NCBI RefSeq assembly: GCF_021155765.1
Contig: NC_060108.1
Location: 25,197,025-25,261,024 of the forward strand
Direction: 5' to 3'
Origin: Diprion similis
Taxonomy: Eukaryota > Arthropoda > Insecta > Hymenoptera > Diprionidae
Length of the DNA stretch: 64,000 nucleotides
Shown: piece by piece, positions 38,601 through 51,869 of the stretch
How the letters are laid out: each line of letters opens with the position of its first letter
Numbering within the stretch: position 1 is the stretch's first letter
Notes under the pieces: model-generated
The model's database searches: none
Told to the model about the DNA's origin: nothing
What the model saw: the letters and a program-made list of their open reading frames with translations, nothing else
Made by a program: the position numbers and the translations under genes

Positions 38601-39641
38601 ATTTACGATGAGTCATTATAATCTCTCGTTTCTTTGCCTGCAATGGGCACAACAATAAGATGCGATCAGTTGAGCTTTGAGGCTCAAGAATGTGAGGGAT
38701 CTGGTCACGGTATAAAACTGCAGCATGAACCATAACCTAAAGAAAATAACTTTGCTGGCAATTTCGGTATTTTTAATTATTTATTTTGTGTAATTGATGT
38801 GTGTTCCAACGAGTGTATACCTTTATACGATTAACTGATTAGTCCTAGTTTAATAATTATACTATTCGAGTAAACATACAATAAAAGTATCGTTGCTAAA
38901 TAATCACTAATATTATCAATTACCATTTACATTTGACACGTAATTATGGATTGGAAGGTATCGTAATCAACGACGCGAGTACTGTTATTATATAGTAAAA
39001 ATTTTTACCGTGAGCAGAGATTAAACGAAATTCCACTGCATGAGTTTCACTGCGTTTTTTTCCCCACAAAAATTATACTGCACTATACGACATGTATAGT
39101 AATGATAAGTGAAACGACAGAATAGAATGTAAGGGTCATTTAGCCCCATTTAACCTCGGGACACATCGTCCAATATCAATTCAATGAGGAATCATTATAA
39201 GTAATTAAACATATTCTTCGTCATTTATATTCAAACTAAATTCGTCTGAACATTAACATACTCAGGCTATATACTTAGTGTTACGAAAATAGAACGACAA
39301 CGAAAGAATACGTACGTGCTGTACGATACTGTAAAGGCTTAATATAAAAGTAGAAAAATAACAATGTCCTTCGATATTATCGATTTAAGACTGTGCTGTT
39401 GAAGCACCTCGATGATACATCGAATAATGTCCGTTACAAGATCCAGCATTAATTGCTGAATTAATACTGGCATCGACTAAATTAAGATTCCGCGAAATTA
39501 TCAAACATAGTTGCCGTTGCGTTGTTTCTTATTTTTTTCTTCTTTTGCATCTGTACTACGACATTGACTTTGGTCTTCACTCGTGACTAGTATTCGTAGT
39601 TTTTGAATACAACGACTGGGCATGGAAACACGAAATCACGT
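32697..39641. other. Intergenic, no gene seen
   Basis: About 7 kb. The first few hundred bases should contain the promoter of the small membrane protein gene. Open frames at 32753-33128, 34080-34771, 36219-36553 and 37032-38511 often overlap on both strands and lack domains. I see nothing I can support as a gene or RNA. Confidence 0.45.
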
Positions 39642-41515
39642 TCAAGCGGTGATTTCTCTATCGGTAATCATGAATTCTCTGCAAGACAACAGAGATACAA
39701 TGGCACTGACGAAATTCAGCGTTGAGTTGGCTATGACGATCCACTGAAAAGATGAAAACAAAGAATACAATCACCGCTTCAATCTCTTTGTGCGGCTGCT
39801 CGTACAATCATTCCATTTTAACACTCACCACTACTTTACGCATCGTTTCAGAATTAACAAAACTGTCTCCCTGGAGGCCGATTTGTGCGTTAAGGGCCAA
39901 AGCCGCCAAGAGGTGCGCTCCAAAACTGATCAAATGGCATATCATCTCCTAAATCAAGAAATCATCGCACTGGGTAGAGATGTTTCAAATATTATCTTGT
40001 CATTCAAATATTTTCTGGCCAATAAGATTGATTTATTTCTCTTTTTCTTTCAATACTCACGTAAACAGGTGCGCTTCGTTTAAACGATCTCGTGATCAAG
40101 GACGCGAGAGACAAAGCGAACAGCACGAAAGAGATAAGGATAAAAATTCCAGACACCGAAACCACAAACACGCGGCCAGTGATCTGATCCACCGGGGAAT
40201 GATCGCGGTCCTTCTCCAGGAGATCCAGGGTCCTTTCGTCATAGCCAGCCGATTTCCCAATAATGTTCCTCATCACCAGCGCCATGATCTCCTTACTGCT
40301 CATGACGATCACCTCCGGAAAGTTGGCGTTCAGGTCATACCCGGCTTTCCATGAGGAGACGACCCCCAGCACCTGTAGAAAATCACCGTAAATCGATTGT
40401 CAGTGAACCTGTGTAGATTACCGAAAACTTCTTCCGATTTACCACACACAGTACGGAGTTGTATTTTAGCGTTCATTAGCCGATTTCTTAAGGCCAATTG
40501 TAAGACACCGTTAAATCCGTTGGGTTCAACGTTTCGTTTATACCGTTAGAAATCTACGACCTTCGGCAATAAATTGCGGGGCCAACTATAATCTTCGCCC
40601 GTCATCTCAGGGGTGGCGAGTGACGCTTCTGCGACTTTCCGGAATTCAAAATGGCAACAAATATTAAATTCGTCTAAGGGGAAAGTAATCACTGACCTAT
40701 TTTTCACGATACTTTGTAGTATCTCCGCCGTGAAATAACACTGGACAGTTGCAGTTAGTATTCAAAATGATTCTTATATGTATGTCGATTTTTTAGCCGG
40801 CCTTCAAATTCATGTGAAAAATATCTCACTGAGGTTGAATCGCAACCTGCAATGAATACAATGTCGCATTCCAGACTGTTGGATCTAAGGAATCCTCTTC
40901 GCGCAATCCGTTTCAGTCTCAAGTTTTCACCTTAACTCATTTACGCAGTTTGGTTTTTTTTTTTTTTTTAGTTTGCGTTAGTACGAGTTTAATTTACACT
41001 TAAATTGGTTAATATGGTAAGCTGCTCATCACATTTGGTGGACTTTTTTGTTGACGGGTATGGTAGATGAGCATGAGAGTGACTGGGCAATACGAAAATT
41101 AGATGCGCAAATATAGCAGGTCCGCATTAGCCGTTAAGTGATTTACGTGTTTGGCCAGAGAAAACGAAGAAAAAATATAGTACTTAGTCGTACTTAGCTA
41201 ACTTTGGATAGACACACTTTTTCCTATCTGCACGTGGCCAATGACGTAGCTCATTGTATGATTGACAGTGGACCGGCATGGCAGTTTGTGTATCGAGACA
41301 GAGGTGTGGTTTTCCAGATAATGGTTACTCATACAGATAACGTCGTTGTAGGCGCAGAAACAGCGATGATTTCGCTCCGTACAAATTTTGCTGATAAATT
41401 ATGTGGGGATCTAGTCATGGTGGAGTAGAATTTTACTGGGATAAAAGCATGAAGAAATAATCACCATTTCAACAAATAAGAGGATCGCTCCTAATATTTT
41501 GAAGTTCCATGCCAT
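39642..41515 (-). CDS. Four-transmembrane protein, gene A of a three-gene family
   Basis: Four exons join in frame at phase 0: 41515-41465 (MAWNFKILGAILLFVEM), 40372-40061, 39948-39829 and 39743-39642, giving 194 residues. Four hydrophobic segments are seen: residues about 5-27, then near FVVSVSGIFILISFVLFALS, ICHLISFGAHLLAALAL and WIVIANSTLNFVSAIVSLLS. A loop of about 65 residues follows the first. The exon plan is the same as genes B and C (second exon 312 bases, as in C). The layout (short N terminus, long first loop, four helices, short tail) resembles MARVEL-type and insect Snakeskin-type septate junction proteins, but this is topology rather than clear homology. It is the most diverged of the three. 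Donor GTGATT at exon 1 is weak. Confidence 0.7.
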
Positions 41516-44019
41516 GCTCGAAATCGGAGCTGTAGAGGAACCTACTGTCTTCGTTGACATCATTTTTCTTGAGTGAGACATCGTGTAGATTTATGAATTG
41601 AATATCTGAAACAATATAATTGGATCTGTAATGATGCATAGATGTATATTGCATGGAAATGAGTCAGTTAGTAAGATAACGAAGCCACGATCGAGCGTTG
41701 TGCAAGTGAATAACATTCTTGCAAGATCTCACTGCGGATGTTTATCTACATCGTGGCTTTATCATGGTAAAATGTCACAATACTAAACAGTATAACCTAT
41801 CAAATATTGCACAAGTACGTTGAATTAGGATTTGGAAAACTAATTTTAACTGGTATCACGCGATCGAGGAGTAAGCTGCACGAAGGCTGGACCTTATGAA
41901 CCTGGGGACACGGTCCGTAGAACGTAATGGTAAATTTAACTTGTGATCTTTATAAATCGAGAGTTCAAGAACGCACTGTCGGCATAAAATATCTTTATCA
42001 CATTTTGATTAGGTTTGTTCTACGCCTCCGAATTCGTAGAAAATTTTTTGTTTGTAAACGATCGTCAATATTTACCACTCGGATTCCTTCTGAGTCCGTT
42101 GTTCATGCCGCTTCTAAGCAATTCAATCCAATGGTGTAGTTTACAAAAGGCGGGAGAAATATTACAAATTTGAACTTGCCTGGCAAACGCAATTGTTTGT
42201 AGTAACGGGCCGTGAACTTTTTAATAATATGAAGTTGATTTTAACACTATAATTATTAAAATTCAAAGTCTTAGTTACCGCGCATACTTGTATGCAACAC
42301 GCGACTCGTTACTAGCTAGCTTAGAATTTATACTCGAACGTATCACTACCAACTGATTGCTTCGCTTGGTCTGTAGCACCAATCTTATATCACTTCTCTC
42401 TTATCACAAAGGCGCGCATATTTCAAACGTCAAACGGTGAATCAGACCAGCCGCTGTACTCGCATTCCAGTGATAATTGTTCAGTAGTTGGATGTAAACT
42501 AGTCTCACTCACCGACAAATAAATGTACAAAGGTTTACTGGAACTACAACGACGAACTGAGTAACAAGTTCTTGATGAGAGAAACGTTGAAACTATACAG
42601 ACAAGGAAAATATTATCGGTACTAAAAAATCGACGCCTCGATAGGCGGAGCTTCCAAACAAAAAGAGGTGCGGATCCAAGGCCTTACCAGATCCTTTGCA
42701 CCTCTCAAGGATTTTCTTATTTTTCCTCGACCCGGTTCGACCAGTATATATACAACAGATATTACATATGCAAGATTCACGCATTTTAAATATTGTCTGA
42801 TTTTGAATACGTCTTGTGCATTTATTCTGTTACAAATGATGCACCTACTTGTTAATTGTGAACGATGCAGCTCTCCGGCAGGAACGACAGGACTTCCAAG
42901 TAACGCAGTGGACGTCTTTCGAGTAACTGAAGGAACGCGCATGCAGGGCACTCAAGGAAATACTGGTTTTAAGACGGTCGTCGGCTGCAGGCGGCTGGCT
43001 GATGCCCCGACGACTGACCGCCAGGCTGGCCACACTGACTGAGTGGAACTTCAATTGTGATGATCGAGATCGCTTGGGTACCATGGGAAATACCAATCAG
43101 CTCAACCAAAGATCTCATGTCACGCATTTAAAAGCCGAGTTGTATGAAGTATGCGTCATGCCGTCATTCTCGCCACCGTTAATAGACTCTAGAGTAGTCC
43201 AGAGGCTCAGAAGATCCAGCATCGACTCCTCGGCGACCGATCGGTAACGATCCATCGCGCTCAGTTATCTACAGATTATTCGACGCCTACACTTCCTCCG
43301 ACATTGCAGAAATCGCTCTTTCCCCTTTTACTTTTGCCTCCCCCTCTTGACAGGTATTATACTGAATAAGGTGTTTCAAGGATCGATGTAGGCAAGTAGA
43401 GCTCCTTGACATTAAGACCCGTATGCAGGTCTTCGTTTTCACTATGCAGTCATTCACTGTCCGATGAGGCTTTTTTCGCCTCGTTATTATCTACAGGTAT
43501 TAGCTTGATTGTTTTTCACACAGAGTGCATGAGATTACCTCGAGTGAAAATTTCACGAATTTTTCTCATTCTTTGTGAACTCCAGTTTGAGGCGTTACTT
43601 TTTTTCTGTTAGGAAACTATCACACGGAAGTGAGGTAAGCGATTTTCCTTAAAAACTTTTATCGAAGTCGTTCATCAAATACTTGCGTTATCTCCAAGGT
43701 GTGTCGGGTTTTTTTCATTTGAAATTTATGCCAAGTATGATCTTTACATTTCCTGTTCTTTAAGTATCCTCGTTTTTTCGAAGAACACGATTACATGCTG
43801 CTATGCTAAACGTCAACTCGCGGTTTAACCCAACCGTACTTACTGCCAACATCACGATTACGCTGATGTAGGTATACCGATACTCAAGTCACATATTGAA
43901 ACATGCAATCCCGTTTCATACATTACGCATACATTGCAGACTGCGGCGTGCAATATCAACAGTTTAATAGCTATTATTATATCTCATAATGTAATTCAAC
44001 GATCACGTTGAATTTAATG

Positions 44020-44217
44020 ATATTGTTCTCTATGGTGCATTCGAATTCCAAAAAATAACTGTTATCAAATAAGAGTTTCGTATGAATTAAGAAACAATCA
44101 ATTATAATATCACTTAGCATATTGTTCTCTATAGTGCATTCTAGTTACGAACAATTACTGTTATTAAATAAGAGTTTCATAATAATTAACGAACAATCCA
44201 TTATAATATCACATTAC
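44020..44217. repeat. Tandem duplication of a 99 bp unit
   Basis: Unit one starts at 44020 with ATATTGTTCTCTATGGTGCA, and unit two starts at 44119 with ATATTGTTCTCTATAGTGCA. They stay alignable to the end, with scattered substitutions. Confidence 0.8.
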
Positions 44218-44689
44218 ATCTCGAATTCACAAACAGCTTTGACGATGTCGCAATGTTTTAATACGATTAACAAATACCATCGATTGTGTCAGGCGTTAGA
44301 TCGCGTACTAGTTGATAGAATTGCCTACGTTCCGGAGCACAGTTTCTACCCAAATTGTTTTCGTGCTCGCGTTGGATTGCCTGCATTCCTAAAAGCATTT
44401 CATCAATTGGGGGTCACAAGGAGCTTTGGAGAATATAAAAATTGAATCTACAAATAATTTACCAAACCCTAAGTTAAGCGTTCGAATTTCATCACTGTGT
44501 TTTTATGGTTTATGTACCGCGTTGTTAAAATATTTTGTCTTCGTTTTTGAATATTGTTAAGTTTATTGTGAAGTGATGGGCAGAATCAGATCTTATGAAG
44601 AAAAAAAAAAACACATGTATATTAGGATTTCACAACTTTGCAGTTTCATAAAATGATGTAAAAAATATATGCACCAAGGATGTTATTTT

Positions 44690-44790
44690 TCGACGCCGTC
44701 CTTCAATCTACCGGATGTAGCGACTGTCAGTATCCTTCTGACCCATTTTCTTGAAGGAATGACCACTCGAAACGGAAAATATATTAATAA
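44690..44790. repeat. Dispersed repeat, copy 1
   Basis: Contains GACGCCGTCCTTCAATCTAC, then GGAATGACCACTCGAAACGG. The same two pieces recur, with an insertion between them, at about 50105-50360. Confidence 0.5.
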
Positions 44791-45149
44791 TTCTTAAGCT
44801 CTTTACAAAGTGATTATTTTTGATAAACTGAAAATATCGGTAATTCGATTGATCCTTCGAAATCGTCTTCTGAACGTGTGAAAAAATCTGCAACACTTTA
44901 ATTAATCTACAAAATTGTAGGAGAAGATAAATTTTTAAAGATTCTTTTTTCTTTTTTTTTTTAAACTGTTATAATTGCTCACTTTTTCAGCATACGTTGA
45001 CGATACGCAGATTATCTGACTTCGAAAATTTAAAATACATATTAATAAAATAACTATAGTCAACGAATATTGTCGATGGATGGAAACACATATGTAATAA
45101 AGCATGGTGTTTATGCGCTCAAGCTGAAGGATAGTCAAATGTATTTCGT

Positions 45150-48100
45150 ACAAAATGGAATTTTTATTAATACGTATACTCTCACAGTTCTTGACGTACA
45201 CGCAGCAACAGTGATCCGAGGACGGTTAATTTTTCGACCGGGTCGATTACGTTGGTAACGCAGTCAGCCTGCAGCGCCGACGCCGGCCGCCGGTAAAACA
45301 GGACAATATTTGTGAATATTGTGTGCAAGGACGGTGCGGATCGACTCTGCATTGCCAATGTAATCGACTCGGCCGAAAAATTAACAGCGCATTAACAGTT
45401 TCTGAATTAGTGCTCCCATGTGTAGATCAGCTGAAATTTCAACACTAGTCATGTTTATTTATTTCGTACTTTTTTCAAACCGCATAAAAAATGTCTTAAA
45501 TTAGCGATATAGTTGTTCAACCCATAATTGTAATAGTTTTTTTTTTTTTTCTAAAAAAATATTCCCTAAAAATTCGTGTCCCAGAATTCTGAAGATTAAG
45601 ATTGTCGATTTATTCAAATGTTTGGAGGTCAGTTTCGAACAATTAATCGTATTGGATTCTCGCTATTTTCATTTTTTCGAAAATAAACATTTGAGGAACA
45701 GCCCAAAAATGATAGACTTAAATTCCTGTTTCAGGTAATTATTTCTATTGAGAAAGGTAACCAGAAAATACATCGACAACTCTTTACGCACGATATTGAG
45801 TAGGGGTTTCGAAATAATTGGAACCATTGAAACTTAGAAAAATGGTCGAGACATCACAGAATTGAGAACTCAGATAATTAAACGAGATTTCGTGGTTTTT
45901 CCGATGTAATTTCTGAAACGTTGACTGCTGGGGCATGAGACCAACAGCAGCCGATTTCTCCCGTGGGATCATGTCTCATTCGTGACTTATCGACTGAAGA
46001 ATTTTTCCGAATCAGCCAACATTTTGCCAAAAAAATCCACCGTAAGCTTACCTTTTTTGCGATTTTTGGAGCAGAACTAAGAATGAGAATATTCCTCCAT
46101 TTTCTGATGGCATTTTCTCTTAAAATCTTTATTTGAGTGACTGAGAACAATTGACACACGCATTGATACAATTCATAAATCCAATGCTTGCTATTCAAAT
46201 ATATGTAATTTACTTCTGCTCATAATTTTTCGTATGAAGAATTATGAATTGTATAGAGAACGAATGCAGTGATGTTATGAATTACACTTTGATTTCAACT
46301 TATTCCACCTAAGTTCACGCATCTCGTATTTGTATCTAATCGTAAAGATAACATTATGGGTATATAGGTATCGGTAGAGATCAATGGAAAGTTCTCTGAA
46401 CTGCAAATCCACTGCAAGTCTATCAATCATCTCGTAGTCGTATTCGTCGGCAAAGCAACAGAGTTAGACCGAGATCCAGGAGATACAAAGTGGCGTTGGC
46501 CATAACCAGCGCCTGAAAAACAGAAATTGGAGAATATTGCCATCAACGAGAAACTGGTGTGTATTTTTTTTTTTTTTTTTCATTATGAGAAACTTCTCAC
46601 AACTGTTAGAGGATTGTCAACTTGGATAGTCCAATGAAAAACTTACCGCCAAAACCAACATCCATTCGCGATTTATGTAGGAGCGAGTTCCTGCATTTTT
46701 AATTTGCACAAAAAGGGCCGAGGAGGCCAATAAGTGTGCCATGAAACCGGTTGATTGATAGATCACCTCCTGAAATAATGAATTCCGATTAAATTAGTTA
46801 TGCATACCGTATACTTGCAGATTTCTTTCTCATTTTATTCTAGTTAAATTTCAATTCATTCTTTGAGAATCCCAACGTTCATAGTAAATGACTAATTACA
46901 AGACTCTTGGTGTTGTAATAATATTCATTGCAATGATAATTAAGGATCCTGCGTCAACTTACAACGACGAGTAAAGTTTTTCCCACGGTCCTACTCAGTA
47001 AAGATACTATGTACCAGACGATAAAAACGTATGAAGTAATCACAAAGGATATTGTAATTGCAGTTACAAGAATTCGACCACTCAGTTGATCTGCCATTCC
47101 GATTTCTGCGGAGGATATCCCACTTATAGTACCCAATACTTGGTTCAGGAACACATTTTGCTTAGGCAAAATTTGTCTTAAAAGACTCATGCCGCTGTAG
47201 GTTAGTAACGTTAAAAAGTTGTCCTTTATGTCCCACAAAGCTATCCCAACGCAAACGATATCCAGTACCTAAAAATAACCATTTAATTGAACACACAATG
47301 TCACCTGAGATTATTCGGCACATCAATAATTGTCTTTACCAAATTTTAATCGTAATTCAGCAAATTGAAAAATGAGTTTAATTTTCATCCTGAAAATCAA
47401 AGTATACTGACCAATTGAGTGAAATTGAATAATGCTGATACGATGCTTAAACTTCGTGAAGAGTTCAAAATGTGCTTCGGAGTGTCCATCACGTCCGTTA
47501 ATTCCACTGTCGATCGATCACAGCTTCCAAAAGAATACCTAAAAGTTAACATACTCAACGAGAATAGTTTTAAGAAATAATTATGCAATCATTACTGAAT
47601 AATGTTTTAATATGATGAAACTTTCATTGATTCTGAATATTCGCCTCCAAGGTCTGCATAAAACAAAACTGACCAAAGGGTCGCAAGTGAAGCATATAAT
47701 GCAGAGGAAAAAAGATATGATTGCAGAAAACGTGTGACGAGCATTTCGCACTTCCATTGCTTCAGTAGTACATATCAGTATACAATGTAAATGGACATAA
47801 CAAAGTTAAAGTTGAATTCCGAGTCTCCAATAGATTACGACAATAGTTTTTTCAAGGGTTGGAAGTTTCGAAAGCGGTAAAATCGTGATTAGTAAGCCAC
47901 GTGTAAGAACTTGCACTTTGGATTCATATATTAAATGACATTAGACCAATTGATATTAGTACATTTATTGCTCTTTTCATAGTTGACTGTTTAAAAATAT
48001 AAATAAATAAAACTATAAATCTCAATAACATTTCTGTTGTATGTTTCATGAGCTGATTAGAACATCTAACAAAAGTTTCAGGCATGAGAAAACAGACTAT

Positions 48101-48840
48101 TCATTAAACATATGAAAAATTTTCAATAGCTAATTGTGAAACTGTCATATGCAACATAAGGTTTATCAAAAATTGACTTCAGGCAGTTGGAGCATGCAAT
48201 TTGATCCTAGACATTTTTTCTAACACTGTCAGCATTGCGTACATCATATAGCATATGATATTCAAATGGTTCATTACTCAGACATCTGATAAGTCTTACG
48301 AAAATTTTCAAAATCATATTCTCCCAAGCTAAAAAGTATCAAATAATTACAAATTACGTGCGAATCGCCCACTGAGCTTGATCAAGTTCACGACCGTTCC
48401 GGGGAGTTGAATGGAACCTTTGGTCACAAATGGTGCCAAAAGTTGGAAAAAAAACGTTTTAAGCAAGCGAATGTGATAAAACCGTGTTTCCCCTATAATT
48501 TTATGACACTCATGAAGACCAATGTTCAAACTCTTCCAGAGTAAAGATTATACGGTTTTCAATCCACTGGATTACAATAGCTATAGAAGCATACGTATCA
48601 TAGACAGGAATTTTTACTCACTTTTTGTAGGCAATCTGAGTCAACCAAACTCACAACGAGAAATCGCTGGTCCTGTACCCTGTAAAGGTGGCTCTGAATA
48701 ACTGATCCGAGGTTCTGTCACCGTCCTTTAAAAAGCTTCATAATTCAAAACGTCATTGCCTTAGATCAATCCATCCATACCAGCCAATGAGAATTGGTAA
48801 AAATATATTGAGTTGCTATCAGTCCATCTGGCGAAAGCCA
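45150..48840. repeat. Segmental duplication, B block (pairs with about 59400-62600)
   Basis: Gene B plus its 3' and 5' flanks matches gene C plus its flanks in order and orientation. Anchors are GTGATCCGAGGACGGTTAAT (45213; compare GTAATCCGAGGACGGTTCAA at 59445), the coding exons, and a long upstream stretch (about 47725-48760 against 61365-62450). A 77-base piece of the upstream part differs at only 5 positions. Confidence 0.85.
46423..47489 (-). CDS. Four-transmembrane protein, gene B
   Basis: Four coding exons, all phase 0: 47489-47412, 47268-46963, 46769-46647 and 46512-46423, giving 198 residues starting MDTPKHILNSSRSLSIVSAL. Helices are at about 15-38, 91-117, 123-151 and 164-190, with a 50-residue loop after the first and a tail CRRIRLRDD. 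Shared family words include ADQLSGRILV (A: VDQITGRVFV; C: MDQLTGRILL), WYIVSLLS, EVIYQSTGF and VMANATLYL. An upstream non-coding exon is likely: a GTGAGT donor at 48621 is conserved in gene C (62314), and the first coding exon has an acceptor just upstream (ttttag, about 47540). No signal peptide is seen. The topology suits a MARVEL- or Snakeskin-type membrane protein; function unknown. Confidence 0.78.
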
Positions 48841-49703
48841 ATACAATAACGAATCAGGTTACACATTCCTTATTCGATAAAAAGATCTCAGGATCTTTCT
48901 AAACCACTCTTACGTACGTGCCGATTATCAGGCATTTATTATTTATAAAAATAAATTTGTTTGAGTTTTTCCTTCAATGTGCCCAGCATCCAAGAATCCA
49001 TGTATAGCCACTATTTCTGATTGAATTTCTATTACGTAGTCTTAAGGTGTTACGGGACGTGTATTCCCAACCAAAAGTGAGTCTCGATGAGAATATTGAA
49101 CACTTCGCGATGAGATAAAAATCTTTAAAAAAGCAGTCATAACCAAGTTGATAAGATAATTCGTTTTAAATAATAATGGTTCCCAAAGTTGTTAATAAAT
49201 TACTCAAACAAACCTTTGTGTAGCCAATTTCTAGTAAAAATTTTTTTATTTCATATAAAATGGATACATTGGTTTTTCTGAAAAGGTACATATGAATTTT
49301 TTTTTTAGAAATTCCAGTGATTTTGTAAAATTCATTTTCGAGTAAATTTCATTAACGTTTGTACGTAGCAATTACGTTTCACGAGATATTTTATTCAGCT
49401 TTGTTACATAACTTTACAAAGAGTCTTAATGATATTTTCACAAGCATTACGTACTGTAAATTGTAATTTTGTGATTTCACATACTGAGCGACGGCAGAAA
49501 AAGATTGAGTTGCAGTGCAATTGAGAATTTGCCAAAAATCATTAATTACGATCTGGAATTGTGGAAAATTGATAAAGAAATTAGGGATTGTGTTGCTATT
49601 TAGGGTGTGGAATAAAATACTCTTTCAAATTTTAAAGATACGGCCAAGGTGTACAGTGATAAGACCATTTATCTGCTGATTTTTTTAAAGAAGACATTAC
49701 AGA
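47490..49703. other. Upstream of gene B
   Basis: Probably 5' UTR intron (47541-48621), a non-coding first exon upstream of 48622, and a promoter. About 1 kb is shared with the region upstream of gene C. No other gene is seen to 49703. Confidence 0.5.
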
Positions 49704-49928
49704 ATGGCGGATTTAAATGCAGATATTGGTCAGTATATTCAAAGTCCAAAAGCTTTATCAGCTGCTCAAGCATATAAAAGGAACAGAAAGCGGACCAAGA
49801 GAAAGAAACTCAAAATAAATGAAAGTCCGAGTACCGAAGTAATAAATCTTAGAAATTTGCAAGGGAATCAGCAAAAAGCTGTCAATTCTTTCAAAATCGT
49901 GTATGGTATTATAATAATTCACACATAA
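49704..49928 (+). CDS. Unassigned small open frame, 74 codons
   Basis: Reads MADLNADIGQYIQSPKALSA, then a strongly basic run (KRNRKRTKRKKLK), then a polar tail. An acceptor-like ttacag directly precedes the ATG. It may be an exon, a chance frame or a remnant. I know no family for it. Confidence 0.22.
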   Translation: MADLNADIGQYIQSPKALSAAQAYKRNRKRTKRKKLKINESPSTEVINLRNLQGNQQKAVNSFKIVYGIIIIHT

Positions 49929-50104
49929 TACTGACGGTTATTGCGGTTCCTTATCGGAAACCGCTTAATGTGTAGAACGTAATACAAAAACCCACTTCCT
50001 TAGCAGCTGTTCCATATTATTAAGACTGACAACCTAGATACATCAGCTACGAGTGTCGGGCAGAATTGTGAATTCAACCTAAGAAAAATCCACAATGAAA
50101 AATA

Positions 50105-50360
50105 ATATCCTGTGCCGACGCCATCCTTCAATCTGCCGAATGTGCAAACTGTCAGTGTAATAAGTAAGATGAAAAATGTCAGATGGGAAATCGAGCTTAA
50201 CATGAAACGGACAGAGCCCTTGTCCTATGAATAATATAAAAATTAGGTCAGGTCAATTTTAACTTGACCCTACTTAATATTGGCCGTAAATGGCTGTCGA
50301 TTCATTTTCTGACTGCATTTCTCGACAGGAATGACCACTTGAAACGGGGAATTAATTAGG
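50105..50360. repeat. Dispersed repeat, copy 2, interrupted
   Basis: Pieces GACGCCATCCTTCAATCTGC and GGAATGACCACTTGAAACGG match 44690-44790, separated here by about 150 extra bases. Confidence 0.5.
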
Positions 50361-50604
50361 CTACGGCATGACAGAACTAAGAGGTGGCGTATCAATGCGA
50401 TCAAACAGCGCGTACCCTGATCGTGTGGCCGAATCTTAATCAATTACTAGCTAATGGTGGTGGATCCAGATACAGGCAGAGTATTGGGAACTAATTAGGT
50501 GGATGAACTATTGTGGAAGACTGACACTATGATGAACTGTTACTATATCGATCCAGATGCTACAGTTGTAACCATCGATGAGGAAGGTAACTTGCGTAAC
50601 ATAT

Positions 50605-50975
50605 TTTTTACGACATGGGCATTGAAAAGTCCACTTTTTGTGGCAGTTTTCGTTCCGTAAAGTGACGCTTTATACGGCAGCGAACAAAGTTGCGGAATAA
50701 AGTCTTTATTCCGCGGTTTAGATGCGCAGTTTGAAGTGCGCATTCAAAACTGCCGAATAAAGTAGCTTCGTCGAACAGATCGCGACATAACCTCATTCTT
50801 CGTTTTGCTTTTCAATGCCCATACCGTAAAAAATATTGTATGTAGCATGCCCGTAAACCGTTTTTTGGCTCCGATAATTTCAGTACTCGCTTCCGGCTCG
50901 CCTTCAGCTCGTCCTCAAATCTTTATCGTTGCCAAAAAACAGGCAGCTTACGGGCATGCCACATGAATAGCTATT
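50605..50975. repeat. Composite hairpin (MITE-like) element, copy 2
   Basis: Same two-hairpin structure and orientation as 3527-3896, with scattered substitutions (for example CTTTTCAATGCCCATACCGT for CTTTTCCATGCCCACACCGT). The two copies end within the same AATAGCTATT word. Confidence 0.75.
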
Positions 50976-51254
50976 CTAGCGAATGCACTGGAATTTCCAG
51001 TTCAACCCTTGATTTTTATTTCGGTCATGAAGGTCTTTTTTTCATTGTGTTGAAAAGGATGGGTGCACTCGGGAGATATTAGTTACTAAGACTAGGACAG
51101 GATGGTCTTGAATTGAAATGAGAAGAAATGAATTTTCCTCGTTCTTTTTCACATCTTTTTTGCCTTGCCCAGGGTCAGATTCCAGGTCCTAATTGAAATT
51201 GGGATTTCAAGGATCCTAGAGCCCACAGCTCAGGGAGTAAAAAGAAAATACATA

Positions 51255-51869
51255 GGAATTAATTCATTCATTGATTTATTTCAATACAGGTTACATGAAA
51301 TACTAACAAAACATTATTATAGATATCGTTTCCGCAAGAGAGCTATTGCAGCTGTGCGCAAGCGGAGTTTGAAGTCTACTCACAAACTACAATTGAAATA
51401 ATCTTATATAATATTTATCGTATTCTGCCTAAGATTACGTATAGTGCACTTTTGCTTTATCATATATTAATTGGATTTCTTATGTACTGTTCTATCATTC
51501 TTTGGCATTCCTTATTGTCTACCACCACAATATTATTTGGCAACTTGTTAAAGTTGATACACTGGTAAATACACTGACACCAAAACACTTGTACTATGAT
51601 TAGGATATATTGAATAAACTGCAACTGGAAGTTTAAAGCTATGAAATTTATTCTCCCCTCCTCATCAAAAAGTTGGTGCAAATTTGATTCTCTTGAGCCT
51701 TGACTTTCGATACGTGGCTCACTCAGCAAGCAATCATGAGCCCCCTCAGGTAGGCTGGCACGAATTCAGGCACAAAGCATAATCGACATAATGCATCGAT
51801 CAATCAATCCTTGTTTTCTAGCGATCGCTTCGGCTCCGATGAAATTTCTACAATTTGTTTATTGCAGAA
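51255..51869. repeat. Left flank of satellite, paralogous to the right flank
   Basis: Diverged but collinear with about 58685-59120. Shared pieces include TTATTTCAATACAGGTTACA (compare TTAATTCTATTTCAGGTCAC), CACTGACACCAAAACACTTG (compare CACTGACACCCGAAAACTTT) and a following TATTGAAT word. No coding signal is supported; a 78-codon frame at 51165-51401 overlaps its start. Confidence 0.6.

Larger units (their letters stand above)
41516..46422. other. Intergenic between family genes A and B
   Basis: Mostly AT-rich. Holds a 99 bp tandem duplication (44020-44217), a dispersed repeat (44690-44790) and the 3' end of the B block of a segmental duplication (from about 45150). Open frames at 42593-43247 and 44122-44445 have no domain; the latter is partly repeat. 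Confidence 0.45.

Noticed and set aside
41204-41428. 74-codon plus-strand frame inside intron 1 of gene A
   Set aside because: No domain, no partner exon, and not found in genes B or C.
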